A stretch of 64,000 bases of DNA from Desertimonas flava (GTDB taxonomy: Bacteria > Actinomycetota > Acidimicrobiia > Acidimicrobiales > Ilumatobacteraceae). Shown here in pieces: positions 1-8,739 of this stretch. Both the position numbers and the translations under genes were made by a program. Every line of letters starts with the position of its first letter. The stretch's first letter is position 1. The stretch covers positions 1 through 64,000 of the forward strand of contig NZ_QKYK01000004.1 of assembly GCF_003426815.1 (NCBI RefSeq), read 5' to 3'. The notes beneath the pieces are model-generated. The model had not been told where the DNA came from and made no database searches. It saw only the letters and a list, made by a program, of their open reading frames with translations.

Positions 1-1
1 C

Positions 2-229
2 CAGCGCCAGCGCTGGGCGCAAGCCGCTGCGCCGCCCGCCGCCCCGGCCACCCCGCCGTCCGCTGCCCCGGCCACCCAGCCGGCGGCTGCGCCGCCGCCA
101 ACGCCGGCTCCGGCCGCGGACGTCGACGCCCAGCTGGCCCAGTTGACGCAGCTTGGCCAGCTTCGTGATGCCGGCGTGCTCACCGAGGCCGAGTTCGAGG
201 CCAAGAAAGCACTGATCCTGGGCGGCTAG
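2..229 (+). CDS. C-terminal part of a SHOCT-domain protein
   Basis: The gene enters from beyond the left edge, so only the last 75 residues are visible. They begin with an Ala/Pro-rich linker of about 40 residues and end in a SHOCT (short C-terminal) domain. Its signature is visible as QLGQLRDAGVLTEAEFEAKK followed by ALILGG and a TAG stop. SHOCT domains are short helical oligomerisation modules found at the ends of many bacterial membrane or stress proteins. Nothing visible tells what the N-terminal domain does. Confidence 0.85.
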   Translation, partial: QRQRWAQAAAPPAAPATPPSAAPATQPAAAPPPTPAPAADVDAQLAQLTQLGQLRDAGVLTEAEFEAKKALILGG

Positions 230-409
230 TGCCGTGACCACAAACGTTCCCACGCCACGACGGCCGGATGACGCCGCTGGCTGCGTTGCTGCTCCTCGTG
301 GTTGGGCAAGGCAGGCACGTCGTCGCCGCGCCTTGCCAGCGACGCCCCCGACTCGCCGTGGACGAGGCGACCGTTCATGGCCACGGCACTAGTCGGCGAT
401 GTGGTGTGG

Positions 410-616
410 TCAGACCCTGGGCACGGCCACGACGCCGGCGATCGCCAGGCCGAGAGCGTGGGCCCTGGCGATCACCGCGACGAGGGCCGCCTGGTCCACG
501 GTGCGCAACACGAGCGAGCCGGCGGTCTCCGCGCTGGACACGACACCCGAGACCGACGACAACGCCTCTCGCGTCGCCGTCCGCACGGAACCCGCGAGTT
601 CTAGATCGAACGGCAT
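410..616 (-). CDS. Small hypothetical protein (VDQAAL-type)
   Basis: This 68-residue frame has an acidic N-terminal half and a C-terminal half reading LRTVDQAALVAVIARAHALG. That half resembles a family of small actinobacterial proteins with DQAALHGLL...RDLGLPL motifs, usually called hypothetical. The resemblance is from memory of the family pattern. No strong ribosome binding site precedes the ATG. It is the only frame between 230 and 790 whose product looks like protein rather than Arg/Pro-rich shadow. If it is not real, the interval 230 to 790 holds no gene I can support. Confidence 0.5.
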   Translation of the reverse strand: MPFDLELAGSVRTATREALSSVSGVVSSAETAGSLVLRTVDQAALVAVIARAHALGLAIAGVVAVPRV

Positions 617-790
617 GGCTCACTCATTGCGCTCATATCCGTTCTCAAGTCAACACCGCGACGTCGATGACGCCGGATGCCGAGAATCTCGGTCTCGTGC
701 ACGGATCGCTCCTCCTCGCCTGGGCACGGCTCGCTCGTACCCGCAGACGGCCCGTCGGATTCGCATGACCGGGCGACCGCTGTGCTCCTA

Positions 791-3139
791 GTGTCGCGCC
801 ACGACGAGGCGGCGGTCGGTCCACCCGACGCGGTGACGGCGCGCTGGAAGGCGTTGGACCGGCTCGACGGAGCGTGGCGCGTAGCGCTCGTGGTGGCCCC
901 GCCCGGGTCGGGCAAGACGGCGTCGGTCATCGGCTGGGCCCGGTCGACACCGCTGGCGGTGGTGTGGCGGGACGTGTCCGCCGATCCCCAGGATCGCCAG
1001 GGCATCTGGGCCGAGGTGATCGGCCGCGCCCGAAGATTCGGCGACGACACACGGCGCCCGCTTCGAACGCGACATGACGGCGGTGCGGTCGACGACCTGC
1101 TGGCCGACTTCGCGGCCGAGCGACGCGACGCTGACCCGATCGTCCTCGCGTTCGACCGGGCCGACGAGGTGGAGGACCCGTCGTTCTGGATCGACCTCGA
1201 CACGCTCGTCGAGCGGGCCGGCGACGGACTGCGCACGATCGTGATCGCCCGCTCGGCCTCGTCGATCCCCGCCGGCCGTTGGCGGGCGAGCGGGGCGCTG
1301 CTCGACATCGGCCCCAACGACCTGCCGGCGCCTCCCGACGAGCCGCCCGGGGCGGGCGACGAGGCCGTCCAGGGTGCCGACCGCCTCGATGTGATCCTGC
1401 GGGGCGTCCACGCGGTCCACCGCCAGGTCGCCGCCCGCCTCGCCGTGCCCGATTGCTTCGACTCGGAACTGGCTGCGGCCGTCGCCGGCCCAGGCGCCGG
1501 CGACTCGGTCATCCAGCTCGCCCGGCGCGGCCTGCTGGAACGGACGGACGACGGCTCCGATCGGCGCCGCTTCGATCCTGCCCTCCGCCGTCTGTTGCTC
1601 GACGAGCTGCTCCGTGACGATCCCGCGCTCTACCGCTCGGTCCAGTTGGAGACGGCTCGGCACCTCGCCGCGACCGGAGAGCTGTCGGCGGCGTACCGCA
1701 CGCTCACCGCCGCCGGCGAGACCGAGGCCGAGAACCGGCTCGCCGTCCAGCCGGTGCTCGAGCTCGCCCGTGCCGGAGACCAGGCCGGCGTCGACCGCGT
1801 GTTCGGTGCGCTCCCGGACCCGGCGGCCGTCGACGAGCCCCGGCTGGTGGTCGCCGTCGCCTCGGCGTGCCTGTTGTGCGGACGCCTCGCCCTCGCCGAG
1901 TCGTGGGCGGCCCGCCTCGGCGAACTGGGCCATCCAGACGACGACCGGTTCCGCCGGCGACGGCACCTGATGGTCGCCCATCTCCGTCTGTTGCAGGCGG
2001 ACCTCGACGACGCCGAACGCGAGCTCGCCGGGCTCGGCGACGATCCACCGCTCTCCGGCCTCGAGCGCGCCGCCCTCGTCGGCGTCGGCACGCGCGTCGC
2101 CCTCGGCCGGCACCGGGTGAGCCAGGCCCGGCGCCTACTCAGCGATGCCCCCACCGATACGAGGCACCGCCGTCTCGAGCGCGAGGCGCTCACCGCCTGG
2201 GTCGAGCTCCTCGACGGCGACGTCGTCACGAGCCTCGGGCGGTTGGAGCCGCTGGTCGCCGGCCTCGAGCACCGACACGAGGTCCCCGACCAGGCGCTCC
2301 TCGACGCGACCATCACGGCGGCCTGGGCGGCGTACCTGGGCGGCGACCTGCCGGCGGCGAACCGACTGTCGGTCATCGCGCTCGGCGATGCCGACCGCCT
2401 GCGGTGCGACTGGAACCTGTTGCGGGCCGGAGCGGTGGCGGTCTGGACGCTGCTGCGCCTCAGCGGACCGGCGGCGGCCCGCAGCCTGCTCATCGAGACG
2501 CGGCTACGCCGGCGCAGCGAGCGCTCGCCGCTCGACGCCGCGCTCGACCTCGCCGAGGTGTCGATCCTGCGCGCCCAAGGCCGCGTCGATTCGGCGCGAG
2601 CGGTCCTCGACGGAATGGAGGACGGATCCTCGACCCGGCTGATGCTGGCGTCGTTGGAGATGGACAGCGGATCGCTCGCCAACGGCGAGCTCCTCGCCGA
2701 GCGCGACTCGTGGCCCGTTCCGCACCGCATCGCAGCCACCGTGCTCGCCTCGACCCGCGACCGCGACGGCCTCGTGCGAGCCGTGGAGGAAGCCTGCCAC
2801 CTCGGCCTGGTGATGCCGCTCACGGGACACGGCTCGGCAGTCGACGCCGCCCTCGCCGCCCTGCCACTCGAGCGCCTCCATCCGCGGCTGGCCCATCATC
2901 TCGCCGCGCCGCTGACCGCCATGCCGGCGATCACCCGCGGTCCGGTCGAAGCCCTCACCGCCCGCGAACGCACGGTGCTGGCCTTGCTTCCGAGCCACCT
3001 GACCTACGACCAGATCGCCGACCGCCTGTCGCTGTCGGTGAACACCGTGAAGTCCAACATCAAGTCGATCTATCGCAAGCTGTCCGTGGCGTCCCGCTCC
3101 GACGCCGTCGACACGGCCCGGGCTGCCGGACTGGTCTGA
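791..3139 (+). CDS. MalT-like LuxR-family transcriptional regulator
   Basis: A large ATPase-type regulator of about 782 residues. It has an N-terminal P-loop (APPGSGKT, about residues 36 to 43), a long helical middle like the TPR region of MalT/LAL proteins, and a C-terminal LuxR helix-turn-helix of about 60 residues (ALTARERTVLALL, then SVNTVKSNIKSIYRKL). Such proteins bind a small inducer and ATP and activate transcription. The start is uncertain. An ATG at 677 opens the frame, but the first 38 residues from there look non-coding, and GTG codons at 782 and 791 match where the paralogue at 17554 to 19989 begins. The two paralogues are near-identical in their HTH segments. The next gene begins one base after the stop. 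Confidence 0.85.
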   Translation: MSRHDEAAVGPPDAVTARWKALDRLDGAWRVALVVAPPGSGKTASVIGWARSTPLAVVWRDVSADPQDRQGIWAEVIGRARRFGDDTRRPLRTRHDGGAVDDLLADFAAERRDADPIVLAFDRADEVEDPSFWIDLDTLVERAGDGLRTIVIARSASSIPAGRWRASGALLDIGPNDLPAPPDEPPGAGDEAVQGADRLDVILRGVHAVHRQVAARLAVPDCFDSELAAAVAGPGAGDSVIQLARRGLLERTDDGSDRRRFDPALRRLLLDELLRDDPALYRSVQLETARHLAATGELSAAYRTLTAAGETEAENRLAVQPVLELARAGDQAGVDRVFGALPDPAAVDEPRLVVAVASACLLCGRLALAESWAARLGELGHPDDDRFRRRRHLMVAHLRLLQADLDDAERELAGLGDDPPLSGLERAALVGVGTRVALGRHRVSQARRLLSDAPTDTRHRRLEREALTAWVELLDGDVVTSLGRLEPLVAGLEHRHEVPDQALLDATITAAWAAYLGGDLPAANRLSVIALGDADRLRCDWNLLRAGAVAVWTLLRLSGPAAARSLLIETRLRRRSERSPLDAALDLAEVSILRAQGRVDSARAVLDGMEDGSSTRLMLASLEMDSGSLANGELLAERDSWPVPHRIAATVLASTRDRDGLVRAVEEACHLGLVMPLTGHGSAVDAALAALPLERLHPRLAHHLAAPLTAMPAITRGPVEALTARERTVLALLPSHLTYDQIADRLSLSVNTVKSNIKSIYRKLSVASRSDAVDTARAAGLV

Positions 3140-3140
3140 C

Positions 3141-5351
3141 GTGCCCCGGCGTCTCACGGTCGCGACGGCGCTGCTGGCGATCGTCCTCGGCCTCGGCGCG
3201 GTCTACGCCTGTTCGGCGCTGGTCGTCCGGCAGCGCATCCTCGCCCCGGCGACCTATACCTCGGCCCTCGCCGACAGCGACGCCACGCGGCGCGTGTACA
3301 CCGATGTCATCCCCGACCCCGAGCTGTCCGGTCTCGTGCAGCGACAGCTCGGCAACCTCGGCGTCGATTCCGCGCTCGTCCCGCAGGCGACGGCGTTGGC
3401 GACCAACATCATGCGCTTCGTGCTGCCCCCGGACCGGATCGACGCCGGCGCCGACATCATCCTCGACTCGGCCATCGCCTACATCCGCGGCGATTCCGAC
3501 GACCTGATCATCGAGATCGATCTCACCGAGGTCGTCGAGCGGTTCGACGAGGCCACGGTGATCTTCGCCCAGTCGCTGCTCGCCTCGGCGATCGAGGACA
3601 CGAGCACAACGGTCTCCGGCTACACGGCGGCGGTCAAGGACTTCGTCGACGAGCTGGTGGCCGGCCGGGTGCCGGACGTCGTCCCAGTGCTCGGCGGCAC
3701 CGAGTTCGATCCCGAGTCCGTGCTCGACGCCATCCTCGACGCGACCGGGGCGGGGGACGACCCCGACCTGCGTGAGCAGATCACGGCCAGCGTGCTCGTG
3801 CACGACGAGCGCAACGCGCTCATCGTCGCCGCCGCGGCGGCGGTGGAAGCCCGCGGCCTCGAGGCCGCCACCGAGCTCCGCAGGGCCAACGGCCAGGCGC
3901 TCGTCGACGTGATCGGCGAGATCGCCGACCGCGCCGGAATGTCGCGCGATCGGGTCACGTCGAGCCTCGACACCGCTCGCTCGGTCGCACGCTTCTTCGC
4001 TCCGGTCCCGGCCATCCTCGCTGCAGTGTTCGCCGTGCTCGCGGCGGTCGGTATCGCCGTCCTGCACCGGGACCGCTGGCGGGTGGCCGCCGCCTGGATC
4101 GCCGGGGCGCTCGGCGTGGCCACCACAGCGTTCCTCGTCCTCTGGCGCCTCGTCGGGTCGGCCCTCGACGCGCCGCTCGAGCGCCTGACCGGTAGCGGGC
4201 CTGGCACGTGGAACCTCCCCGCCGGCACCCGTGGCGTGCTCTCCGACGTCGCCCGCGACATCGGCGACGAGGTCGCCGGCCACGTGCTGTGGATCGCCGC
4301 CGTGCTCGGCGCACTCGCCTTCGCCGTGGCCGCCGTCGCAGCCATCGCGACCTGGAAGCCCCGCGTGCCCGCCGTGCGCGCCGGCGTGGCCGCCACCGCC
4401 GCCGCGCTGATCGTCGCCCTCCCGGTCGCCGGCCTGCGTGCCGAGCCGTCGCTCGCCGACCGGGCGTGCAACGGGGCGGCCGAGCTGTGCGACCGGCCCT
4501 ACGACGAGGTCGCCTACGCGGCCACCCACAACTCGATGTCGAGCCCCCACGTGGTCCCGGTCTGGCCCGAGCACGACAGCCACCTCCGCGCCCAGCTCGA
4601 CGCCGGCGTCCGCGCCCTGCTGATCGACACCAAGTACTGGGAACCCGTCGACGGGGCCGCCGCGCTGACCGGGCAGCTCGACCCCACGTCGCTGCCCATC
4701 CCGCGCTCGGTGGCCGACACGGTGGTCCGCCTCCTCGGCGACGCCATCGACGGGCGGCCCGGCACGTTCCTCTGCCACAACAGTTGCATGTTCGGCGCGC
4801 AGCCACTGGTCGACGGCCTGGCCGACGTCCGCGGGTTCCTCGAGGACAATCCCGACGAGGTGGTCAGCCTGATCATCCAGGACGAGATCAGCGTCGCCGA
4901 CACCGAGACGGCGTTCGAGGACGCCGGCCTGATGTCGTACGTCTACCGGCACGACGACCGCGACTGGCCGACCCTCGGTGAGCTGATCGACAGCGGCGAA
5001 CGTCTCGTGGTGTTCGCCGAGAACGAGGGACCGCCGCCCGACTGGTACGCCAACGCGTTCGAGTCGATGCAGGAGACGCCGTTCCTCGTGCTCGAACGCG
5101 ATGCCTTCACGTGCGACCCCGCACGAGGCGACCCCGACGCCACGCTCTTCCAGCTCAACCACTGGGTGCAGCGGGTGGCGCCCGATCCAGCCGATGCCGC
5201 CGTGGTGAACTCGTACGACTTCCTGCTGGCCCGGGCCCGCGAGTGCCAGGAGGCCCGTGGCCTCTTGCCGAACTTCGTCGCCGTCAACTTCTACAGCATC
5301 GGCGACCTCTTCGCCGTCGTCGACACCCTGAACGGCCTCGACGCTTCGTGA
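3141..5351 (+). CDS. Multi-pass membrane protein with PI-PLC-like catalytic domain
   Basis: A 736-residue protein starting at GTG one base after the LuxR stop, so the two are probably co-transcribed. Residues 5 to 27 form a signal-anchor. A long polar segment to about 280 is followed by four hydrophobic helices (roughly 287 to 425). The C-terminal 300 residues resemble a PI-PLC X / GDPD-like TIM barrel: YAATHNSM near residue 462, LIDTKYW, and FLCHNSCMF near 547 supply the two catalytic-type histidines. The family cleaves phosphodiester headgroups of lipids; the actual substrate is unknown. The topology would place the barrel outside the membrane (inference). Confidence 0.75.
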   Translation: MPRRLTVATALLAIVLGLGAVYACSALVVRQRILAPATYTSALADSDATRRVYTDVIPDPELSGLVQRQLGNLGVDSALVPQATALATNIMRFVLPPDRIDAGADIILDSAIAYIRGDSDDLIIEIDLTEVVERFDEATVIFAQSLLASAIEDTSTTVSGYTAAVKDFVDELVAGRVPDVVPVLGGTEFDPESVLDAILDATGAGDDPDLREQITASVLVHDERNALIVAAAAAVEARGLEAATELRRANGQALVDVIGEIADRAGMSRDRVTSSLDTARSVARFFAPVPAILAAVFAVLAAVGIAVLHRDRWRVAAAWIAGALGVATTAFLVLWRLVGSALDAPLERLTGSGPGTWNLPAGTRGVLSDVARDIGDEVAGHVLWIAAVLGALAFAVAAVAAIATWKPRVPAVRAGVAATAAALIVALPVAGLRAEPSLADRACNGAAELCDRPYDEVAYAATHNSMSSPHVVPVWPEHDSHLRAQLDAGVRALLIDTKYWEPVDGAAALTGQLDPTSLPIPRSVADTVVRLLGDAIDGRPGTFLCHNSCMFGAQPLVDGLADVRGFLEDNPDEVVSLIIQDEISVADTETAFEDAGLMSYVYRHDDRDWPTLGELIDSGERLVVFAENEGPPPDWYANAFESMQETPFLVLERDAFTCDPARGDPDATLFQLNHWVQRVAPDPADAAVVNSYDFLLARARECQEARGLLPNFVAVNFYSIGDLFAVVDTLNGLDAS

Positions 5352-5489
5352 GCGGCGGCCGGCCCCTGCCGCGGTGACCGGTGGGATCCCTCACCCGAAC
5401 AGGGTGTGGTGCCGCGGCAACAGCGCGGCGTACGACTGAGGTGACACCGCTGTCCGCGGTGGCACGTCGCGCCGCGGGAGGCAAATCGG

Positions 5490-7001
5490 ATGTCACGGAC
5501 TGGCTCGCTGATCACACCGTCGTTCGAATGGGTGTCGGATCTGCCGCTCACCGTCACCGACGACGCCGGCGTAGCGGCGACGGCCGTCGGCGTCCCCGTC
5601 GCGTCGAGCGGCCCGGTGCCGGAACGTCTCGGCGTCGGCCGTGACGCCCTCTCCGCCGCCGGGTTCACCGGGGCGGTGGGGACCACGGCAATCATCCCGA
5701 GCGACTCGGGGCCGGTCCTCGTGGCGCTCGGCACCGGCGAGCCGGCGGCGTTCGGCACCGACGCCGCACGTCTCGCTGCCGCCGGATTCGCCCGGGCCAC
5801 CCGGTCGCACGGGTCGCTCGCCCTGGCGGTCGACGACCTGCTCGGCGACGACGCGGCCACCGGGGTGCAGGCCGTGATCGAGGGGCTGTTGCTCGCCCGG
5901 TACTCGTTCGACGTGATGCGCAACGCCCGCCCGTCCACGCCGCTCACGGGCATCGAGCTCGTCACCGGCGGCGACGCCGCGTCGCTCGAAGGCGGCATCG
6001 CACGCGGTCGGGTGTACGCCCGAGCGACGCTGCTGGCCCGGGACCTGGCCAACTGCCCGCACAACTTCCTGAGCGCCTCGGACATGGCCGACGTCGCCGT
6101 CGGTCTCGCCGGCGACCCGCTCACCGTCGAGGTCTTCGACAAAGACGCCCTCGTCGAGATGGGCTGCGGCGGGTTGCTCGGCGTCAACGCCGGCAGCGCC
6201 GAGCCGCCGCGGATGGTCAAGCTGACGTACACGCCTGACGGCGAGCCGACGGGCCATCTCGCCCTGGTCGGCAAGGGCATCATGTACGACTCCGGCGGCA
6301 TCGCCCTCAAGCCTGGCGACACGAGCCACTCCCAGATGAAGAACGACATGTCGGGCGCGGCCGCCGTGCTGGCGTCGATGACCACGCTCGCCGAACTGGG
6401 CTGTCGCGCCAAGGTGACCGGGTACCTGATGTGCACCGACAACATGCCGTCGGGGACGGCCACCGCCCTCGGTGACGTCGTCACCATCCGCGGTGGTACC
6501 ACCGTCGAGGTCGTCAACACCGACGCCGAGGGGCGTCTGGTGATGTCGGACGCGCTCGTGCTCGCCACCGAGGACGGTGCCGACACGATCGTCGACATCG
6601 CCACCCTCACCGGGGCGTGCCTGCGAGCCCTCGGCACCCAGGTCGCCGGTGTGATGGGCAACGATCAGGGCGTCGTCGACCAGTTGCGCTCCGCGGCCGA
6701 AGCGACCGGTGAGTCGCTGTGGCAGCTCCCGCTCGAGCAGCGCTACCGGTCCGAGCTCGACACGCCGGTCGCCGACCTCAAGAACCTCGGCGGAGCGAAT
6801 GCCGGCGCGATCACCGCCGGTCTCTTCCTCGCCGAGTTCGTCGGCGAGACGCCGTGGGCGCACGTCGACATCGCCGGTACGGCCCAGGCGGACGGCGACT
6901 CAGGCGTCAACACCCCCGGCTGCACCGGCTTCGGCGCCCGCCTGCTCGCCCACTTCGCCCTCGACTTCGCACCCGGCGCCGAACGGAGCAACGATGTCTG
7001 A
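5490..7001 (+). CDS. pepA: Leucyl aminopeptidase (M17 family)
   Basis: A 503-residue M17 cytosol aminopeptidase that removes N-terminal residues from peptides using two metal ions. The metal and active-site region is clear: KGIMYDSGGIALKP (about 263 to 276), then NTDAEGRLVMSDAL (about 341 to 354). The N-terminal third is the more variable macro-like domain. A GGGAGG ribosome site lies eight bases before the ATG. The stop overlaps the start of the AbgT-type transporter by eight bases. This coupling suggests that the peptidase processes what the transporter brings in, for example dipeptides or aminoacyl-p-aminobenzoate (inference). Confidence 0.95.
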   Translation: MSRTGSLITPSFEWVSDLPLTVTDDAGVAATAVGVPVASSGPVPERLGVGRDALSAAGFTGAVGTTAIIPSDSGPVLVALGTGEPAAFGTDAARLAAAGFARATRSHGSLALAVDDLLGDDAATGVQAVIEGLLLARYSFDVMRNARPSTPLTGIELVTGGDAASLEGGIARGRVYARATLLARDLANCPHNFLSASDMADVAVGLAGDPLTVEVFDKDALVEMGCGGLLGVNAGSAEPPRMVKLTYTPDGEPTGHLALVGKGIMYDSGGIALKPGDTSHSQMKNDMSGAAAVLASMTTLAELGCRAKVTGYLMCTDNMPSGTATALGDVVTIRGGTTVEVVNTDAEGRLVMSDALVLATEDGADTIVDIATLTGACLRALGTQVAGVMGNDQGVVDQLRSAAEATGESLWQLPLEQRYRSELDTPVADLKNLGGANAGAITAGLFLAEFVGETPWAHVDIAGTAQADGDSGVNTPGCTGFGARLLAHFALDFAPGAERSNDV

Positions 7002-8694
7002 CGACACCCTCGACGAGCCCGCCACCAGCGACGAGACCGTCATCCCCGGCGAACCGAGCGGCGACGGCGCCGCCCCGTCGGGGGGCTTCGTCCAACGCCT
7101 GCTGAACGGCATCGAGACCGTCGGCAACAAGGTGCCCCACCCGGCGATCATCTTCCTCGGGCTCTGCGGCCTCGTCGTGCTCTTGTCGGTGATCCTGTCG
7201 GCGTTCGACGTGGGGGTGACCTACGACGTGATCGAACCGCCACCCATCGTCGTCGAGGAGCAGTACCAGACGGGATCGGTGGTGCCCGAGATCGCCCCGC
7301 AACTCGACGACTACCTCGGCGAGGACCTCGAGGTCCACCAGGAGACGACGTCGATCCGCAGCCTGCTCGGCGGCGACGGCATCCGCTTCATCTTCTCGTC
7401 GTTCGTCAACAACTTCGCCAACTTCAGCGTCGTCGCCGTGATCTTCGTGGCGATGATCGGCGTCGGGGTCGCCGAGGAGGCGGGCCTGATGGCGGCGCTG
7501 ATCCGCAAGCTCGTCAAGGTCTCACCGCCGAACATGCTGTGCTTCATCATCGTGTTCGTCGGCGGCCTGTCGAACATCGCCACCGACGCCGGCTACCTGA
7601 TCCTGATCCCCCTCGGCGCGGCCGCCTTCCTCAGCGTCGGGCGGCATCCGCTGGCCGGACTCGCCGCCGCCTACGCCGGCGTCAGTGCCGGCTTCGCCGT
7701 CAACGTGCTGATCACCCCGCTCGACGGCCTGTTGACCGAGGTGACCAACGAAGCGATCCACATCGCCGACCCCACCAAGTCGATCGACCTCACGGCCAAC
7801 CTGTGGTTCTCGATCGTGTCGACGTTCTTCGTGGCCATCGTCGTGACGCTGGTGGCCCAGTGGATCACCGAGCGCACGCTCGGGACGTATGTCCCTGACA
7901 CCGACGTCGAGGTGGTCGCCGAAGAGGGCCCGCCAGGCGAGGCCCGCGGGCTGCGGTTCGCCACGTTCGGCATGCTCGGCGTGCTGGCCGTGATCGTGCT
8001 GCTCACCGTGCTGCCCGATGCCCCGCTGCGCAACCCCGAGACGGGGGCGATCTTCAACGACTCGCCACTGATGGACAGCCTGATCTTCATCATCACGCTG
8101 ATCTTCCTGGCCGCCGGCATCTGCTACGGCGTCGGGGCCAAGACGATCACCGGGAGCGTCGACGTGATCAACGCCATCGTCAAAACGTTCGCCGGTCTCA
8201 GCGGACTGATCTTCCTGCTGTTGTTGATCAGCCAGTTCATCGCCTGGTTCAACTTCTCCAACCTGCCGACGGTGATCGCCGTGAAGATGGCCGACGTGCT
8301 CGAGAGCGCCGACATCGGACCGCTGTGGCTGCTCATCGGCTTCATCGTCGTGATCATGATCCTCGACCTGATCATCCCCGGGTCGTTGCCCAAGTGGGCC
8401 ATCTTCGCCCCGATCTTCGTGCCCCTGTTCCTGCGGCTCGACGTGGCGCCGCAGACCGTGCTCGCCGCCTACCGGCTGGGTGACTCGCCGGTGAACGTGA
8501 TCACGCCGCTCATGGTGTACCTGCCCTTCATCGTGCTGGTCGCCCAGCGCTACAAGAAGGACGTCGGGATCGGCACGATCATCTCGCTGATGATTCCCTA
8601 CACGATCATCGTCACCCTCACGTGGGGGGCGCTGTTCGTCATCTGGTACCTGATCGGCATCCCGCTCGGCCCCGGCTACCCCGTCCATCTCTGA
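6994..8694 (+). CDS. AbgT-family transporter
   Basis: A 566-residue polytopic protein of the AbgT family. Members import p-aminobenzoyl-glutamate or export sulfonamides. Family features are the start of TM1 (VPHPAIIFLGLCGLVVL), the inserted loop after it, SNIATDAGYLILIPLGAAAF, and the C-terminal SPVNVITPLMVYLPFIV. The open frame runs further upstream, but the correct start is the ATG at 6994, eight bases inside pepA and preceded by GGAG. About 35 acidic residues precede the first helix. With pepA it forms a plausible two-gene salvage unit for folate fragments or peptides. Confidence 0.92.
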   Translation: MSDDTLDEPATSDETVIPGEPSGDGAAPSGGFVQRLLNGIETVGNKVPHPAIIFLGLCGLVVLLSVILSAFDVGVTYDVIEPPPIVVEEQYQTGSVVPEIAPQLDDYLGEDLEVHQETTSIRSLLGGDGIRFIFSSFVNNFANFSVVAVIFVAMIGVGVAEEAGLMAALIRKLVKVSPPNMLCFIIVFVGGLSNIATDAGYLILIPLGAAAFLSVGRHPLAGLAAAYAGVSAGFAVNVLITPLDGLLTEVTNEAIHIADPTKSIDLTANLWFSIVSTFFVAIVVTLVAQWITERTLGTYVPDTDVEVVAEEGPPGEARGLRFATFGMLGVLAVIVLLTVLPDAPLRNPETGAIFNDSPLMDSLIFIITLIFLAAGICYGVGAKTITGSVDVINAIVKTFAGLSGLIFLLLLISQFIAWFNFSNLPTVIAVKMADVLESADIGPLWLLIGFIVVIMILDLIIPGSLPKWAIFAPIFVPLFLRLDVAPQTVLAAYRLGDSPVNVITPLMVYLPFIVLVAQRYKKDVGIGTIISLMIPYTIIVTLTWGALFVIWYLIGIPLGPGYPVHL

Positions 8695-8739
8695 TCCACC
8701 GGATCAGCCGAGCGACCCGACTCGAGAGGAACGGCCCGC

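Noticed and set aside
268-768. Plus-strand frames between the SHOCT gene and the LuxR gene
   Set aside because: Composition is Arg/Pro/Ser-rich with no domain pattern; the minus-strand 68-residue frame is more protein-like.
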